From Deltaproteobacteria bacterium (GTDB lineage Bacteria; Desulfobacterota; Desulfarculia; Desulfarculales; Desulfarculaceae), in the NCBI GenBank assembly GCA_020444165.1, contig JAHLLK010000035.1, positions 1 to 56,892 on the forward strand: a stretch of 56,892 nucleotides of DNA, read 5' to 3'. The notes below the pieces were generated by a model, which was not told where the DNA came from, ran no database searches, and saw only the letters and a list, made by a program, of their open reading frames with translations. The position numbers and the translations under genes were made by a program. Positions 48,598-56,892 of this stretch are shown one piece after another; position 1 is the first letter of the stretch, and the number at the start of each line of letters is the position of its first letter.

Positions 48598-48987
48598 GTG
48601 CCACAAGAAGACAAGCTCGCTGAAAACCTGGACACCTGCCAGGTAAAGGTCATCCACCTGGACCGGCTGCAAGAGGCCCGCCGGGTCAGCCCCCCGGCCT
48701 CCGACCTGGAACGCCTGTCCCAGGTCTACAAGGTCCTGGGCGATCCCGGCCGCCTGGGCATGCTCACCGCCCTGTTGGGCGGGGAGATGTGTGTCTGCGA
48801 CTTGGCCGCCCTGGCCGGGCTCTCGGACTCGGCCACCAGCCACCACCTGCGCCGCCTGCGGGACCTGGGCTTGGCCCGCCCCCGCCGGGAAGGCCAAATC
48901 CTCTACTACTCCCTGGCGGACGACCACGTGCGCCAGCTGCTGCAACTGAGCCTGGAACATCTGGGCTGTGGGGAGGAGGAAGCATGA
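48598..48987 (+). CDS. ArsR/SmtB-family metal-sensing repressor
   Basis: A 129-residue winged-helix regulator: LSQVYKVLGDPGRLGMLTALL (helix 1-2), DLAALAGLSDSATSHHLRRLRDLGLARPRREGQILYYSL (recognition helix and wing). Metal ligands are suggested by CQVK near the N-terminus and CVCDL at the start of helix alpha3 (ELCVCDL-type, CadC/ArsR/CmtR style). GTG 48598 has GGAG 6 nt upstream; TTG at 48586 would begin inside the operator. Its stop overlaps the permease ATG (ATGA), so regulator and efflux pump are one unit. Cadmium, lead, zinc or arsenic are candidates; which one is not decidable by eye. Confidence 0.92.
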   Translation: MPQEDKLAENLDTCQVKVIHLDRLQEARRVSPPASDLERLSQVYKVLGDPGRLGMLTALLGGEMCVCDLAALAGLSDSATSHHLRRLRDLGLARPRREGQILYYSLADDHVRQLLQLSLEHLGCGEEEA

Positions 48988-50276
48988 GCGTCCTGCACCT
49001 TTTGGCGGAGATCCTGGGCGCCTCGTGGCGTCTGCTCTTGGACGCCGCGCCCTACGTCCTCTTCGGCATCGTGGTGGCCGGCTTGGTCAAGGTCTTCCTG
49101 GACCCCGCGTCCGTGGCCAAGCACCTGGGCCAGGGGCGGGTCTCCTCGGTGTTCAAGGCTGCCCTGTTGGGCGTGCCCCTGCCCTTGTGCTCCTGCGGGG
49201 TGCTGCCGGCCGCGGCCTCCCTGAAGCGTCAGGGGGCCAACAACGGCGCCACCACCGCCTTTCTCATCAGCACCCCCGAGTCGGGGGTGGACTCCATGGC
49301 CATCACCTACGCCCTCATGGACCCCCTGATGACCGTGGCCCGCCCGGCCGCGGCCCTGGTCACCGCCGTGGCCGCCGGAGTCCTCGAGAACCTGGTTTCG
49401 CCGCCTCCCCCCAAGGCGGTGCTCCATCCCGACCTCTCCTGCCCGGTGGACGGCTGCTGCTCCGGCCAGGACTGCGACCCCCGGGAGCACCGCCGCCACC
49501 ACTCCTGGGGCGAGAAGCTGGTGGCCGGCCTGCGTTACGCCTTTGGCGAGCTGTGGGGCGACCTGGCCGGCTGGTTTCTGGCCGGCATCCTGTTGGCCGG
49601 GATCATCAGCGCCCTGGTGCCGGCCGACCTCCTGACCGCCTATCTGGGCGGCGGCTCCGGCTCCATGCTGCTGATGCTCCTCATGGGCATCCCCATCTAC
49701 ATCTGCGCCACCGCCTCCACCCCCATTGCCGCGGCCTTGATCCTGAAGGGGGTCAGCCCCGGCGCGGCCCTGGTGTTCCTCCTGGCCGGCCCAGCCACCA
49801 ACCTCACCTCCCTGGCCGTGTTGCAGAAGGTGTTGGGCAAGCGGGCCACCCTGATCTACCTGGCCTGCATCGCCGGGTTCGCGGTGCTCTCCGGCCTGCT
49901 CTTGGACCAGATCTACGCCGCGCTGGGCATCTCGGCCCGGGCCGTGGTGGGACAGGCCTCGGAGCTGTTGCCCCTGTGGGTGCGCTGGCCCGCGGTGGCC
50001 TTGGTGCTGGGCATCTCGGCCCGGCCGGTGTGGCGCACCGTGCGGCGTTGGCTGCCCGGCGGCCGGGAGGCGGTGGGGAGCTGCGCCTGCTGCGCCCCGG
50101 AGGCCCCGGAGGGCTCGGCCGGCCCGGCCCCGCAGTCCCTGGACAGCCTGGGCCCGCTAGGCCCGAGCCCCTCCCCTGGTGGCGCGGGCGGTTCCGGCGG
50201 CTGCGGGTGCGGCTCCAGCCACCTCGGTCCCCTGCCCGCGGCCTCGCCTTGTTGCGGCTCGGACCACCATCACTAG
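48984..50276 (+). CDS. SO_0444/ArsP-type metal efflux permease with Cys/His tail
   Basis: A 430-residue permease of the DUF318 (PF03773) family with about eight to ten membrane segments. PLPLCSCGVLPAAASLKRQGA is the core motif, repeated later in CATASTPIAAALI-type sequence with GPATNLTSL. A cytoplasmic loop CPVDGCCSGQDCDP and the C-terminal tail with CACC, GGCGCGSSH and CCGSDHHH look like metal-binding sites. The likely role is export of an organic or inorganic metal(loid) ion under control of the adjacent repressor. The TAG stop coincides with the first bases of a MITE-like element. Confidence 0.88.
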   Translation: MSVLHLLAEILGASWRLLLDAAPYVLFGIVVAGLVKVFLDPASVAKHLGQGRVSSVFKAALLGVPLPLCSCGVLPAAASLKRQGANNGATTAFLISTPESGVDSMAITYALMDPLMTVARPAAALVTAVAAGVLENLVSPPPPKAVLHPDLSCPVDGCCSGQDCDPREHRRHHSWGEKLVAGLRYAFGELWGDLAGWFLAGILLAGIISALVPADLLTAYLGGGSGSMLLMLLMGIPIYICATASTPIAAALILKGVSPGAALVFLLAGPATNLTSLAVLQKVLGKRATLIYLACIAGFAVLSGLLLDQIYAALGISARAVVGQASELLPLWVRWPAVALVLGISARPVWRTVRRWLPGGREAVGSCACCAPEAPEGSAGPAPQSLDSLGPLGPSPSPGGAGGSGGCGCGSSHLGPLPAASPCCGSDHHH

Positions 50277-50473
50277 CAGGCTGTTGAAAAACAGCCTGCT
50301 AGGCGCGCCAGGGACCACCCCAAACAAGCTACGGCTTGTTTGGTGACCCCGGGGATGGCGCGCCAAATTGCGCGGCCTTGAAAAGGCAAGCAATTTGTCA
50401 AACTTGGCAAAACCGCGCTTTTGTCGAGTTTGGTTGAAAAAGGCCATGGATGGACTTTTTCAACATCCTGCTA
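50274..50473. repeat. 200-bp MITE-like element with 18-bp inverted ends
   Basis: The left end TAGCAGGCTGTTGAAAAA (50274-50291) and right end TTTTTCAACATCCTGCTA (50456-50473) are inverted copies with one mismatch. Inside are a 12-bp hairpin (TAGCAGGCTGTT/AACAGCCTGCTA, 50274-50301), AAACAAGC/GCTTGTTT and a GGCGCGCC pair. No open frame. The TAG of its left end serves as the stop codon of the permease. Confidence 0.75.
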
Positions 50474-50515
50474 GGAGCCTAAAGGTGGCTATCATGCAAT
50501 CAATTTGAATACATA

Positions 50516-50600
50516 AAGTTTTTTTTGGGGAAAATGGGGGGGGTAACCCCTTTTGGTACCCCAAAAGAGGTTTCCCCTCCATCTTCCCATTTTCCCGAGA
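50516..50600. repeat. dispersed palindrome, diverged copy 3
   Basis: AAGTTTTTTTTGGGGAAAAT then a mostly complementary stem GGGGGGGGTAACCCCTTTTGG/CCAAAAGAGGTTTCCCCTCC (50536-50580). The layout (AAGTTTTTTGGGG, G-run, hairpin with a Gly-rich stem) parallels copies 1 and 2, but the stem sequence has changed. Confidence 0.55.
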
Positions 50601-50655
50601 GGCCCTTGGAAAAGCGAAGGCGACCCGCTCCGGCTTCCCAGCCCGCCGCCCTGGT

Positions 50656-50684
50656 TTGACAGGGGCGGCGGGCTGGTTTATATC
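50656..50684 (+). promoter_or_regulatory. promoter of thrC with overlapping dyad
   Basis: TTGACA (50656-50661), 17 nt, TATATC (50679-50684). A perfect 12-bp inverted repeat AGCCCGCCGCCC/GGGCGGCGGGCT (50640-50651, 50663-50674) surrounds the -35, so it could be an operator or a competing terminator for upstream transcription. Confidence 0.55.
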
Positions 50685-50748
50685 TTGCGGGATAGGTTTC
50701 ACCGGCGGCCTCCCCGCGGAGGCTGCCCCCCTTTCTCGGGAGGTAAAC

Positions 50749-52251
50749 ATGCGCCCGGAGGAGTTTTCCCCGGCTGACCGGGAGGGCTTGATTCCCCAGC
50801 CCGGTGGTGATCTGGTCTACCGCTGCCTGGGCTGCGGCGCGCGGCACGGCATCGAGGAGCTTCTGTACACCTGCCCCCAATGCTCCGAGGTCCTGTTGAT
50901 CGAGGACCAGAACTTCGACCGCCTGAAGGAGACGCCGGGCCACGTGTGGCGGCGGCTCTTTGACCTGCGGCGCATGTTGAACCTGCCGGCCTTGCAGGGC
51001 ATCTTCCGCTACCACGAGATCATGGCCCCGGTGATCCCCCTGGACAGCGTGTTGTACCTGGGCGAGGGCCACACCCCCCTGGTGGAGGCCAACGCCCCGC
51101 TCCAGGATCTCATCGGCGCCTCGTTCCGCTTCAAGAACGACGGCCAGAACCCCAGCGCCTCCTTCAAGGACCGGGGCATGGCCGTGGCCCTGTCCTATCT
51201 GAACTACATGATCCGCCACCGGGGGCTGACCGACGTGCTGTCGGTCTGCGCCTCCACCGGTGACACCTCGGCCGCCGCGGCCCTGTATGGGGCCTATCTG
51301 GCCCCGGCCGTGAAGAGCGCGGTGCTGCTCCCACGGGGCAAGGTGACCCCCCAGCAGCTCAGCCAGCCCCTGGGCTCCGGAGCCCAGGTCTTCGAGGTGC
51401 CCGGGGTGTTTGACGACTGCATGAAGGTGGTGGAGTACCTGGCCGACAACTACCCCGTGGCCCTGCTGAACTCCAAGAACGCCTGGCGCATTTTGGGCCA
51501 GGAGTCCTATTCCTATGAGGTGGCCCAGGACCTGGACTACGACCTCACCGGCCGGGTGATCTTCGTGCCCATCGGCAATGCCGGCAACATCAGCGCGCTG
51601 ATGAGCGGCTTCCTGAAGCTCCACGCCCTGGGCATCATCACCAGCCTGCCCAAGATCGTGGGCGTGCAGAGCCACCACGCCGACCCGGTGTTCCGTTATT
51701 ACCACGAGGCCGAGCCCACCCGCCGGGTGTGGCGTCCGGTCACCGTGGAGCCCTCGGTGGCCCAGGCGGCCATGATCGGCAACCCCGTGTCCATGCCCCG
51801 GGTGGTGGAGCTGGCCCGGTCCTATGAAGCCGCTGCGGGCAGCGGTCATTTCTACGTGGTGCAGGTGACCGAGCAGGAGATCATGGACCACATGATCCTG
51901 GCCAACCGCCACGGGCACATCGTCTGCACCCAGGGCGGCGAGTCCCTGGCCGGCCTGGCCGTGGCCCGGCGCGAGGGCGTGGTGAACGGCGGCGAGGACG
52001 CCATCCTGGACGCCACGGCCCATCACTTGAAGTTCATCGGCTTCCAGCAGATGTATTTCGAGGACAGTTTCCCGCCGGATTACGGGGTCTGTCCCCGGCC
52101 CGAGCTGGTCAACGCGCCCCAGGAGGTGGTGGCCCCGGGGCTCACCGCCCTGCCCGCCCCGGGCCGGCCCCTGGCCCCGCCGGAGTTCGCGCGCTTCGTG
52201 GAAGCCACCGGGCGGGAGATCGCCCGCCGCCTGGGCCTGGAGAAAGCCTGA
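50749..52251 (+). CDS. thrC: threonine synthase
   Basis: A 500-residue PLP enzyme converting O-phosphohomoserine to threonine. It has a zinc-ribbon-like N-terminus (CLGCGARHG...CPQC), then LGEGHTPLVE, and the PLP Lys in FKNDGQNPSASFKDRG. It further shows STGDTSAAAALYGAYL, FVPIGNAGNISALMSGF (phosphate-binding) and HIVCTQGGESLAGLAVA. The start ATG 50749 has GGGAGG upstream; the frame runs 31 codons further. Length and motifs fit ThrC of the longer type. It heads a small operon with the thioesterase and rlmH. Confidence 0.93.
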   Translation: MRPEEFSPADREGLIPQPGGDLVYRCLGCGARHGIEELLYTCPQCSEVLLIEDQNFDRLKETPGHVWRRLFDLRRMLNLPALQGIFRYHEIMAPVIPLDSVLYLGEGHTPLVEANAPLQDLIGASFRFKNDGQNPSASFKDRGMAVALSYLNYMIRHRGLTDVLSVCASTGDTSAAAALYGAYLAPAVKSAVLLPRGKVTPQQLSQPLGSGAQVFEVPGVFDDCMKVVEYLADNYPVALLNSKNAWRILGQESYSYEVAQDLDYDLTGRVIFVPIGNAGNISALMSGFLKLHALGIITSLPKIVGVQSHHADPVFRYYHEAEPTRRVWRPVTVEPSVAQAAMIGNPVSMPRVVELARSYEAAAGSGHFYVVQVTEQEIMDHMILANRHGHIVCTQGGESLAGLAVARREGVVNGGEDAILDATAHHLKFIGFQQMYFEDSFPPDYGVCPRPELVNAPQEVVAPGLTALPAPGRPLAPPEFARFVEATGREIARRLGLEKA

Positions 52252-52685
52252 TGTCGATCCTGAAAAGCGACCAACTGGACATCAACGGCTGGTGTTTTGC
52301 CTGCGGCGAGAAGAACCCCCACGGCCTGCACATGCAGGTGGAGAACGGCGCGGAGGACGTACGCTGCCGCATCACCTTGGCCCCCCATCACCAGGGCTGG
52401 GTGGGCATTGCCCACGGCGGCATCGTGGCCACCCTCATGGACGAGATCATGGCCCACGCGGTGCTCCGCTTTGCCGGCCACGGAGTGACCACGGGCATGG
52501 AGATCCGCTACCGCTCCCCGGTGAACCTGGGGGAGTTGGTGGAGGTGCGGGGCTGGGTGGCGGAGAACCGGCGGCGGCTGGCCGTGGCCCGGGCCGAGAT
52601 CCGCCAGGCTGAGGGCGACCGGCTCCTGGCCGAGGCCACCGCCAAGTTCATGCTGCGTCCGGAGCCGGCCGGCGAGGGAGCGTGA
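52251..52685 (+). CDS. PaaI-like hotdog thioesterase
   Basis: A 144-residue hotdog-fold acyl-CoA thioesterase: CFACGEKNPHGLHMQVE, then HQGWVGIAHGGIVATLMDEIMAHAV (HGG with catalytic Asp/Glu) and RYRSPVNLGELVEVRGWV. It overlaps the thrC stop by one base, so they are coupled. Substrate not determined. The first two Cys near the N-terminus are of the 'CFaCG.kNP.GL' type found in many such thioesterases. Confidence 0.88.
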   Translation: MSILKSDQLDINGWCFACGEKNPHGLHMQVENGAEDVRCRITLAPHHQGWVGIAHGGIVATLMDEIMAHAVLRFAGHGVTTGMEIRYRSPVNLGELVEVRGWVAENRRRLAVARAEIRQAEGDRLLAEATAKFMLRPEPAGEGA

Positions 52686-53155
52686 AGCATATCCTGGCCG
52701 TGGTGGGCAAGCCCAAGGCGGCTTACGTGGCCGCCGGGCTGGCCGATTACGCCAAGCGCCTGGGGCCTTATGGCGGGTTGGAGATCCGGGCGGTGCGGGC
52801 GGAACGGGCCGCCAAAAACCGCGCTCCCCGGGAGTTGATGACCGCCGAGGCGGGGCGGCTGTTGGCCCTGCCCGCGGCCCGCGATCTGGTGTGGTGCCTG
52901 GACCCCCGGGGCCAGGCCTGGGATTCCGAGGCCTGGGCCGCGGCCCTGGGAAAGGCCGCCCTGGAGAGCCGGCCCCGGCTCATCGTCATGGTGGGGGGGC
53001 ATCTGGGCCTGGCTGAGGCGGTGCGGGAGCGGGCCGAGGTGGTGCTCTCCCTGGGGCCCGTCACCCTGCCCCACGAGCTGGCCGCCCTGGTGGCGGCGGA
53101 GCAGCTTTACCGCGCCCACACCATCCTGGCCGGCCTGCCCTACCACCGGGCCTGA
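52682..53155 (+). CDS. rlmH: 23S rRNA pseudouridine-1915 N3-methyltransferase RlmH
   Basis: A 157-residue SPOUT methyltransferase. ILAVVGKPKAAYVAAGLADYAKRL at the start, LVWCLDPRGQAWDSEAWA, VMVGGHLGLAEAVRERAE (SAM-binding knot; the usual GG.xG is present as GGHLG) and LSLGPVTLPHELAALVAAEQLYRAHTILAGLPYHR are RlmH signatures. GTG 52682 overlaps the thioesterase stop by 4 nt. It is the last gene of the thrC set. Confidence 0.93.
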   Translation: MKHILAVVGKPKAAYVAAGLADYAKRLGPYGGLEIRAVRAERAAKNRAPRELMTAEAGRLLALPAARDLVWCLDPRGQAWDSEAWAAALGKAALESRPRLIVMVGGHLGLAEAVRERAEVVLSLGPVTLPHELAALVAAEQLYRAHTILAGLPYHRA

Positions 53156-53439
53156 GCCCGGTCTCCCGGGCGGGAGCCGTGGCGGCAGGCCTTTCATCTT
53201 CCGGTCGCGCTGATCCCGCCGCCTGCCGCGGCCCCGGGCCAGAAATACCCTTTGGCGGAGGTGGGGGGGCCGCGCCTATCCCCCCGCTCGGCCAGGCCGC
53301 CAGGTACGCGGCCAGTGGCCTGTCCAGCCCACCCCAAATGCTGCCAACGGCCCCACCCAGCCCCCCCGCCCCGGACCTGCCGGCGGGCGGCCCTACCCTG
53401 GAAAGCTCCCCAGCCGCCAAACTCCCGAGCCCCGGAGTC

Positions 53440-54066
53440 CTAGCTCCTGGCCTCCAGGCCCCGGCCGCGCTGCGGCGGCTGGCCCCGTTTCGGCTCGGGA
53501 CGGAGCGACAAAAGCGCCTCGGCCATGCGGGCCACCGGCAGGCCCACCTTCTGGCTTTCGGCCTCCAAAAGGGCCTCGGCCTCGTCGCTGTCCACTTGCA
53601 TCTGGTCCATCAGGACGCCCTTGGCCCGCTCCACCAGCTTGCGGTTCCGAAGCTCCTCCTTGATGCCGGCCACCTCCCGCTCCAACCCGATGATGAGCCG
53701 GAAGTTCTGGCAGGCCACCTCCAAGGTGGTAGGCAGGGCGGCCAGGTCCAGCGGTTTGTTGAGAAAGGAGTAGACTCCCGCCAGTCTGGCCCGGGTGAGC
53801 ACCGAAGGTTTTTCGTATGCGGTCATCAAAACCACCGGCAAGGGCCGCGTGCGGCAGAGGCGCCGGGCCACCTCGATGCCGTCCATCTTGGGCAGGCGGA
53901 TATCCAGCAGCACCAGCTCGGGCGGATCCTGGCGGGCCTCTTCCAGGGCGGCGGCGCCGGCCCTGACCCAAGTCACCCGATGGCCCGTCTGCTGCAACGA
54001 CCCCTTTATCGCCGCGGCCTGCAAATCATCGTCTTCGACCAATAGTATTTGCAATTTCATCGCCAT
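53440..54066 (-). CDS. ANTAR-domain response regulator
   Basis: A 208-residue regulator. The receiver has ILLVEDDDLQ, VLLDIRLPKMDG (phospho-Asp), VLMTAYEKP and FLNKPLDL. After a coiled-coil linker comes ANTAR (residues ~135-190): REVAGIKEELRNRKLVERAKGVLMDQ and EAEALLEAESQKVGLPVARMAEALL, which binds paired RNA hairpins and prevents transcription termination. Overlaps the kinase gene by 10 nt, forming a two-gene system like EutV/EutW or NasR-type pairs. Targets are not evident in the window. Confidence 0.92.
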   Translation of the reverse strand: MAMKLQILLVEDDDLQAAAIKGSLQQTGHRVTWVRAGAAALEEARQDPPELVLLDIRLPKMDGIEVARRLCRTRPLPVVLMTAYEKPSVLTRARLAGVYSFLNKPLDLAALPTTLEVACQNFRLIIGLEREVAGIKEELRNRKLVERAKGVLMDQMQVDSDEAEALLEAESQKVGLPVARMAEALLSLRPEPKRGQPPQRGRGLEARS

Positions 54067-54689
54067 GGATCCTGATTCAACTTGTTGAACTCTTTTTCCG
54101 GCATGGTCAGCCCCACCGCCAGTCCGGGAGAAAGGGAAATAAACCCCGCGTTACCCCGGAGATCGCTCTCCGCCACCGCCCAGATGAGCCTGAGGCCCAA
54201 CCGTCCCTGCCGTTCACGGTCGAAGCCCGGGACCAGGCCGCGGCCGTTGTCCGCCACTTGCAGCCGGAAACCATCCTGGTCCAGGCCGCCGGAGATGAAA
54301 AGCCGGCCGTCGGAGGCGCCGGCCAGGCCGTGCCGCAAGGCATTGTCCACGGATTCGTTGAGCCAAAGGGAGAGGGGGGAGGATAGACGAAGGCTGAGAT
54401 CCAAGGGATCCAGGGAGAAATCCACCGCGGCCCGGCTGCCCAAGCGGGCTTTGACCCGGGATACCACGCCTTCGGCCAGGGCCGCCAGGTTGGGCGGAGC
54501 GCCGGTCTGCGCCACCAGGGCATAGGACACGCTCAGCGCTCCCACCCTGCCCTCCACGGCGTCCACTAAATCTTCGCCGGTTGGGCAGTGCAAGGCGGCC
54601 AGGGCCATCAAATTGGCCAAGGTTTGGAAATCATTGCGGACCCGATGGCAAACCCCACGGGCCACGGCCAATGCATCCGGAGCAGGCAT
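54057..54689 (-). CDS. HWE/HisKA_2-type sensor kinase paired with the ANTAR regulator
   Basis: A 210-residue kinase core with no sensor domain: the H-box is GVCHRVRNDFQTLANLMALAAL (HisKA_2 type), the ATPase has NESVDNALRHGLAG (N-box), VADNGRGLVPGFD (G1) and GRLGLRLIWAVAESDL (G2). It belongs to the group that partners with ANTAR regulators. The short N-terminus means that the signal may come from a separate protein. Gene overlap with the regulator is 10 nt. Confidence 0.9.
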   Translation of the reverse strand: MPAPDALAVARGVCHRVRNDFQTLANLMALAALHCPTGEDLVDAVEGRVGALSVSYALVAQTGAPPNLAALAEGVVSRVKARLGSRAAVDFSLDPLDLSLRLSSPLSLWLNESVDNALRHGLAGASDGRLFISGGLDQDGFRLQVADNGRGLVPGFDRERQGRLGLRLIWAVAESDLRGNAGFISLSPGLAVGLTMPEKEFNKLNQDPWR

Positions 54690-54873
54690 TCTCGTCTCGT
54701 CGAGACTGGCTGTTTTCCGCCCCTGTCACCAGGCCCCCACGGGGAGCCGCACCCTCGGCCGGCCAGGGCGGTCCGGGCTGGCTAGGCCCCCGGACCTGGT
54801 GCGCCGTCTATGTGTCGTTGGCCGGGCGCGCCGCCCTCCGGCCCAGGGGCGCGGAGAGCGGCCCGGCAGGGGA

Positions 54874-55095
54874 TCAGACCGACTCCACCGATTTGATGGT
54901 GGGGACCGACTGCTTTACCACTTTTTCAATGCCCATTTTCAGGGTCATCTGGCTCATGGGGCAGCCGCCGCAGGCGCCCTTCAGCTTGACCTTGACCACG
55001 CCGTCGTCAGTGACATCCACCAGTTCCACGTCGCCACCGTCGCGTTGCAGGGCCGGCCGAATCTTGTCCAGAGCCTCTTGCACTTCTTGTTTCAC
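54874..55095 (-). CDS. NifU C-terminal domain-like Fe-S scaffold protein
   Basis: A 73-residue NifU/Nfu domain: KIRPALQRDGGDVELVDV, then KLKGACGGCPMSQMTLKMGIEKVV with the CxxC that holds a transient 4Fe-4S cluster. GTG 55095 is chosen because AGGAGG is 7 nt upstream; TTG at 55101 is possible. It delivers clusters to apoproteins. It stands downstream of purC on the same strand with about 100 nt between. Confidence 0.9.
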   Translation of the reverse strand: MKQEVQEALDKIRPALQRDGGDVELVDVTDDGVVKVKLKGACGGCPMSQMTLKMGIEKVVKQSVPTIKSVESV

Positions 55096-55193
55096 GCCCA
55101 AACCTCCTGCCGTTTTCCGTCGGCCCGGCGGAATGCTCCCCCGGACCGGCTAATAATCATAACATTTCCTAGCCCGCGGTGAATAGCCGTGAT

Positions 55194-56084
55194 TTACGCC
55201 AAACCCTTGCCGGACAGGCGCTCCAGGGCCTCCAGGTAACGCCGCCGGGTGCCGTCGATGACCTCCGCGGGCAGATGAGGAGCCGGCGGCTTTTTGTTGA
55301 AGCCGATGCTCTCCAGGTAGTCGCGCACGTACTGCTTGTCAAAACTCTTTTGCGAGCGGCCGGGCGCATAGTCGTCAGCCGGCCAGAACCGGCTGGAATC
55401 AGGGGTCAAAACCTCGTCGATGAGAATCAGTTCGCCGTCCAGGAGGCCGAACTCCAGCTTGGTGTCGGCGATGATGATCCCGGCCGCCAGCGCCAGTTCC
55501 TGGGCCCGGTGGTAAATGGCCAGGGTGCGCCGCGCCACCTCCTGGGCCAGATCGCGCCCCATGATCTCCTCGGCCCGGGCCAAGTCGATGTTCTCGTCGT
55601 GCTGGCCCAGCTCGGCCTTGGTGCTGGGGGTGAAGATGGGCTGGGGCAGCTTGTCGCTTTCCTTGAGCCCCGCGGGGAGCTGGTGGCCGCAGACCTGGCC
55701 GGTGGCCTGGTAGTCCTTCCAGCCGGTGCCCGAGAGGTAGCCCCGCACAATGGCCTCGATGGGCAGGGGCTCGGCCTTTTTCACCAGCATGGAGCGGCCG
55801 GCCAGCACCGCGGCGTGGGCCTGCAGCTCCGGCGGGAAGTCCTCCACCCGGGTGGCCACCAGGTGGTTGGGGGTCAGGTCGGCCATGACCCCGAACCAGT
55901 ACAAGGAAATCTGGGTGAGAATTTTGCCTTTGTCCGGGATGGGATCGGGCAGCACCACGTCGAAGGCGCTCAGGCGGTCGCTGGCCACGATCAGGAGATT
56001 CTCGCCCAAGTCATAGATGTCCCGGACCTTGCCCCGACCCTTCAGGGTGAGGCCCGGCAGATCGGTTTCCTTGATTGCACTCAT
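55194..56084 (-). CDS. purC: SAICAR synthase (phosphoribosylaminoimidazole-succinocarboxamide synthase)
   Basis: Step of purine synthesis that adds aspartate to CAIR. The 296-residue enzyme has [31 protein letters not shown] (ATP-binding; GKVRD), [13 protein letters not shown], and [31 protein letters not shown] ([14 protein letters not shown]). ATG 56084 is the family start; the frame extends 38 codons upstream. It is divergent from mdh. This is the longer (yeast-like) PurC form common in the phylum. Confidence 0.95.
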   Translation of the reverse strand: MSAIKETDLPGLTLKGRGKVRDIYDLGENLLIVASDRLSAFDVVLPDPIPDKGKILTQISLYWFGVMADLTPNHLVATRVEDFPPELQAHAAVLAGRSMLVKKAEPLPIEAIVRGYLSGTGWKDYQATGQVCGHQLPAGLKESDKLPQPIFTPSTKAELGQHDENIDLARAEEIMGRDLAQEVARRTLAIYHRAQELALAAGIIIADTKLEFGLLDGELILIDEVLTPDSSRFWPADDYAPGRSQKSFDKQYVRDYLESIGFNKKPPAPHLPAEVIDGTRRRYLEALERLSGKGLA

Positions 56085-56337
56085 GTGTCTCTCTCCCCAT
56101 CCGCGGGGCTTGGCCTTATCGTTGACGCGAAGCCAGCCGCGATAGTATGCTGAAAACCGTGTGCCGGACCGCCGATCGCCGGCGGCATCTGACGGCAATA
56201 GTTGGATTTTCTAGGCGATGATTTGCCGTGCTGGTCGTAGCGCCTCACCGGCTCATTCCAGGGAAACGGGCGGACGGCAAGGACCGGGGCCCGTTTTTGC
56301 GCACGGCTACGTGCAAATTTAGCACAAAGCCTTTTAA

Positions 56338-56892
<555 letters not shown>

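Noticed and set aside
53156..53439. Small genes between rlmH and the ANTAR regulator
   Set aside because: Open frames here are Pro/Gly/Arg-rich, lack ribosome sites and run through a convergent region; I see no supported gene.

Overview
This window is a GC-rich chromosomal segment that reads like a member of Desulfobacterota (the former Deltaproteobacteria). The evidence is the ribosomal/replication operon order rpsF-rpsR-YybS-rplI-dnaB-hflX, a c-type-heme sensor histidine kinase, RseC, HerA and DUF2232 proteins of the style seen in that phylum, and a complete Tad/Flp pilus locus. A Desulfarculales-like lineage fits the base composition, but that is a guess. There is no phage, transposase, tRNA, rRNA or CRISPR array; almost every long second-strand open frame is a shadow of a GC-rich gene.

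Layout. Positions 1-4974 (minus): rpsF, rpsR, a YybS-like membrane protein, rplI, dnaB and hflX (cut by the window edge). Positions 5138-7785 (minus): a Nudix hydrolase and a TPR lipoprotein-like protein. Positions 8199-10880 (minus): mtaB and a class I/II aminotransferase preceded by what looks like a full trp-type transcription attenuator with a Phe/Tyr-rich leader peptide. Positions 10912-13589: a small conserved protein, an HD-GYP protein and a YkgJ-like CxxC protein. Positions 13750-17209: a haem-binding sensor kinase, RseC and a universal stress protein. Positions 17963-22683 (minus): an unusual four-gene operon (degenerate anti-sigma ATPase fused to GNAT, HisC-like aminotransferase, MFS exporter, GNAT protein). 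It is divergent from a three-subunit molybdenum hydroxylase (22806-26430).

Positions 26582-34769: phosphoglycerate mutase, a secreted subtilase, HerA, then a split two-component system ending in an NtrC-type sigma-54 activator. That regulator sits directly upstream of a sigma-54 promoter (GG-N10-GC at 35001) with upstream dyads, which appears to drive the Tad pilus operon flp-tadV-tadE-cpaB-cpaC-tadG-cpaE-cpaF-tadB-tadC-tadD (35099-45596). Positions 46149-56892: dnaJ, a P1-family self-processing peptidase, an ArsR repressor with a 12-2-12 operator and a metal permease, thrC, a thioesterase, rlmH, an ANTAR regulator with its kinase, a NifU-like protein, purC and the start of mdh.

Noncoding structure is rich. 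There is a dispersed palindrome family with two copies in opposite orientation whose stems differ by compensatory changes (26487, 48381) and a diverged relative (50516). There are also two MITE-like elements with terminal inverted repeats (45695-45952, 50274-50473), a stacked-hairpin element (7871-8130) and a 99-bp tandem repeat (17317-17531). All calls are from reading the sequence; no database search was possible.
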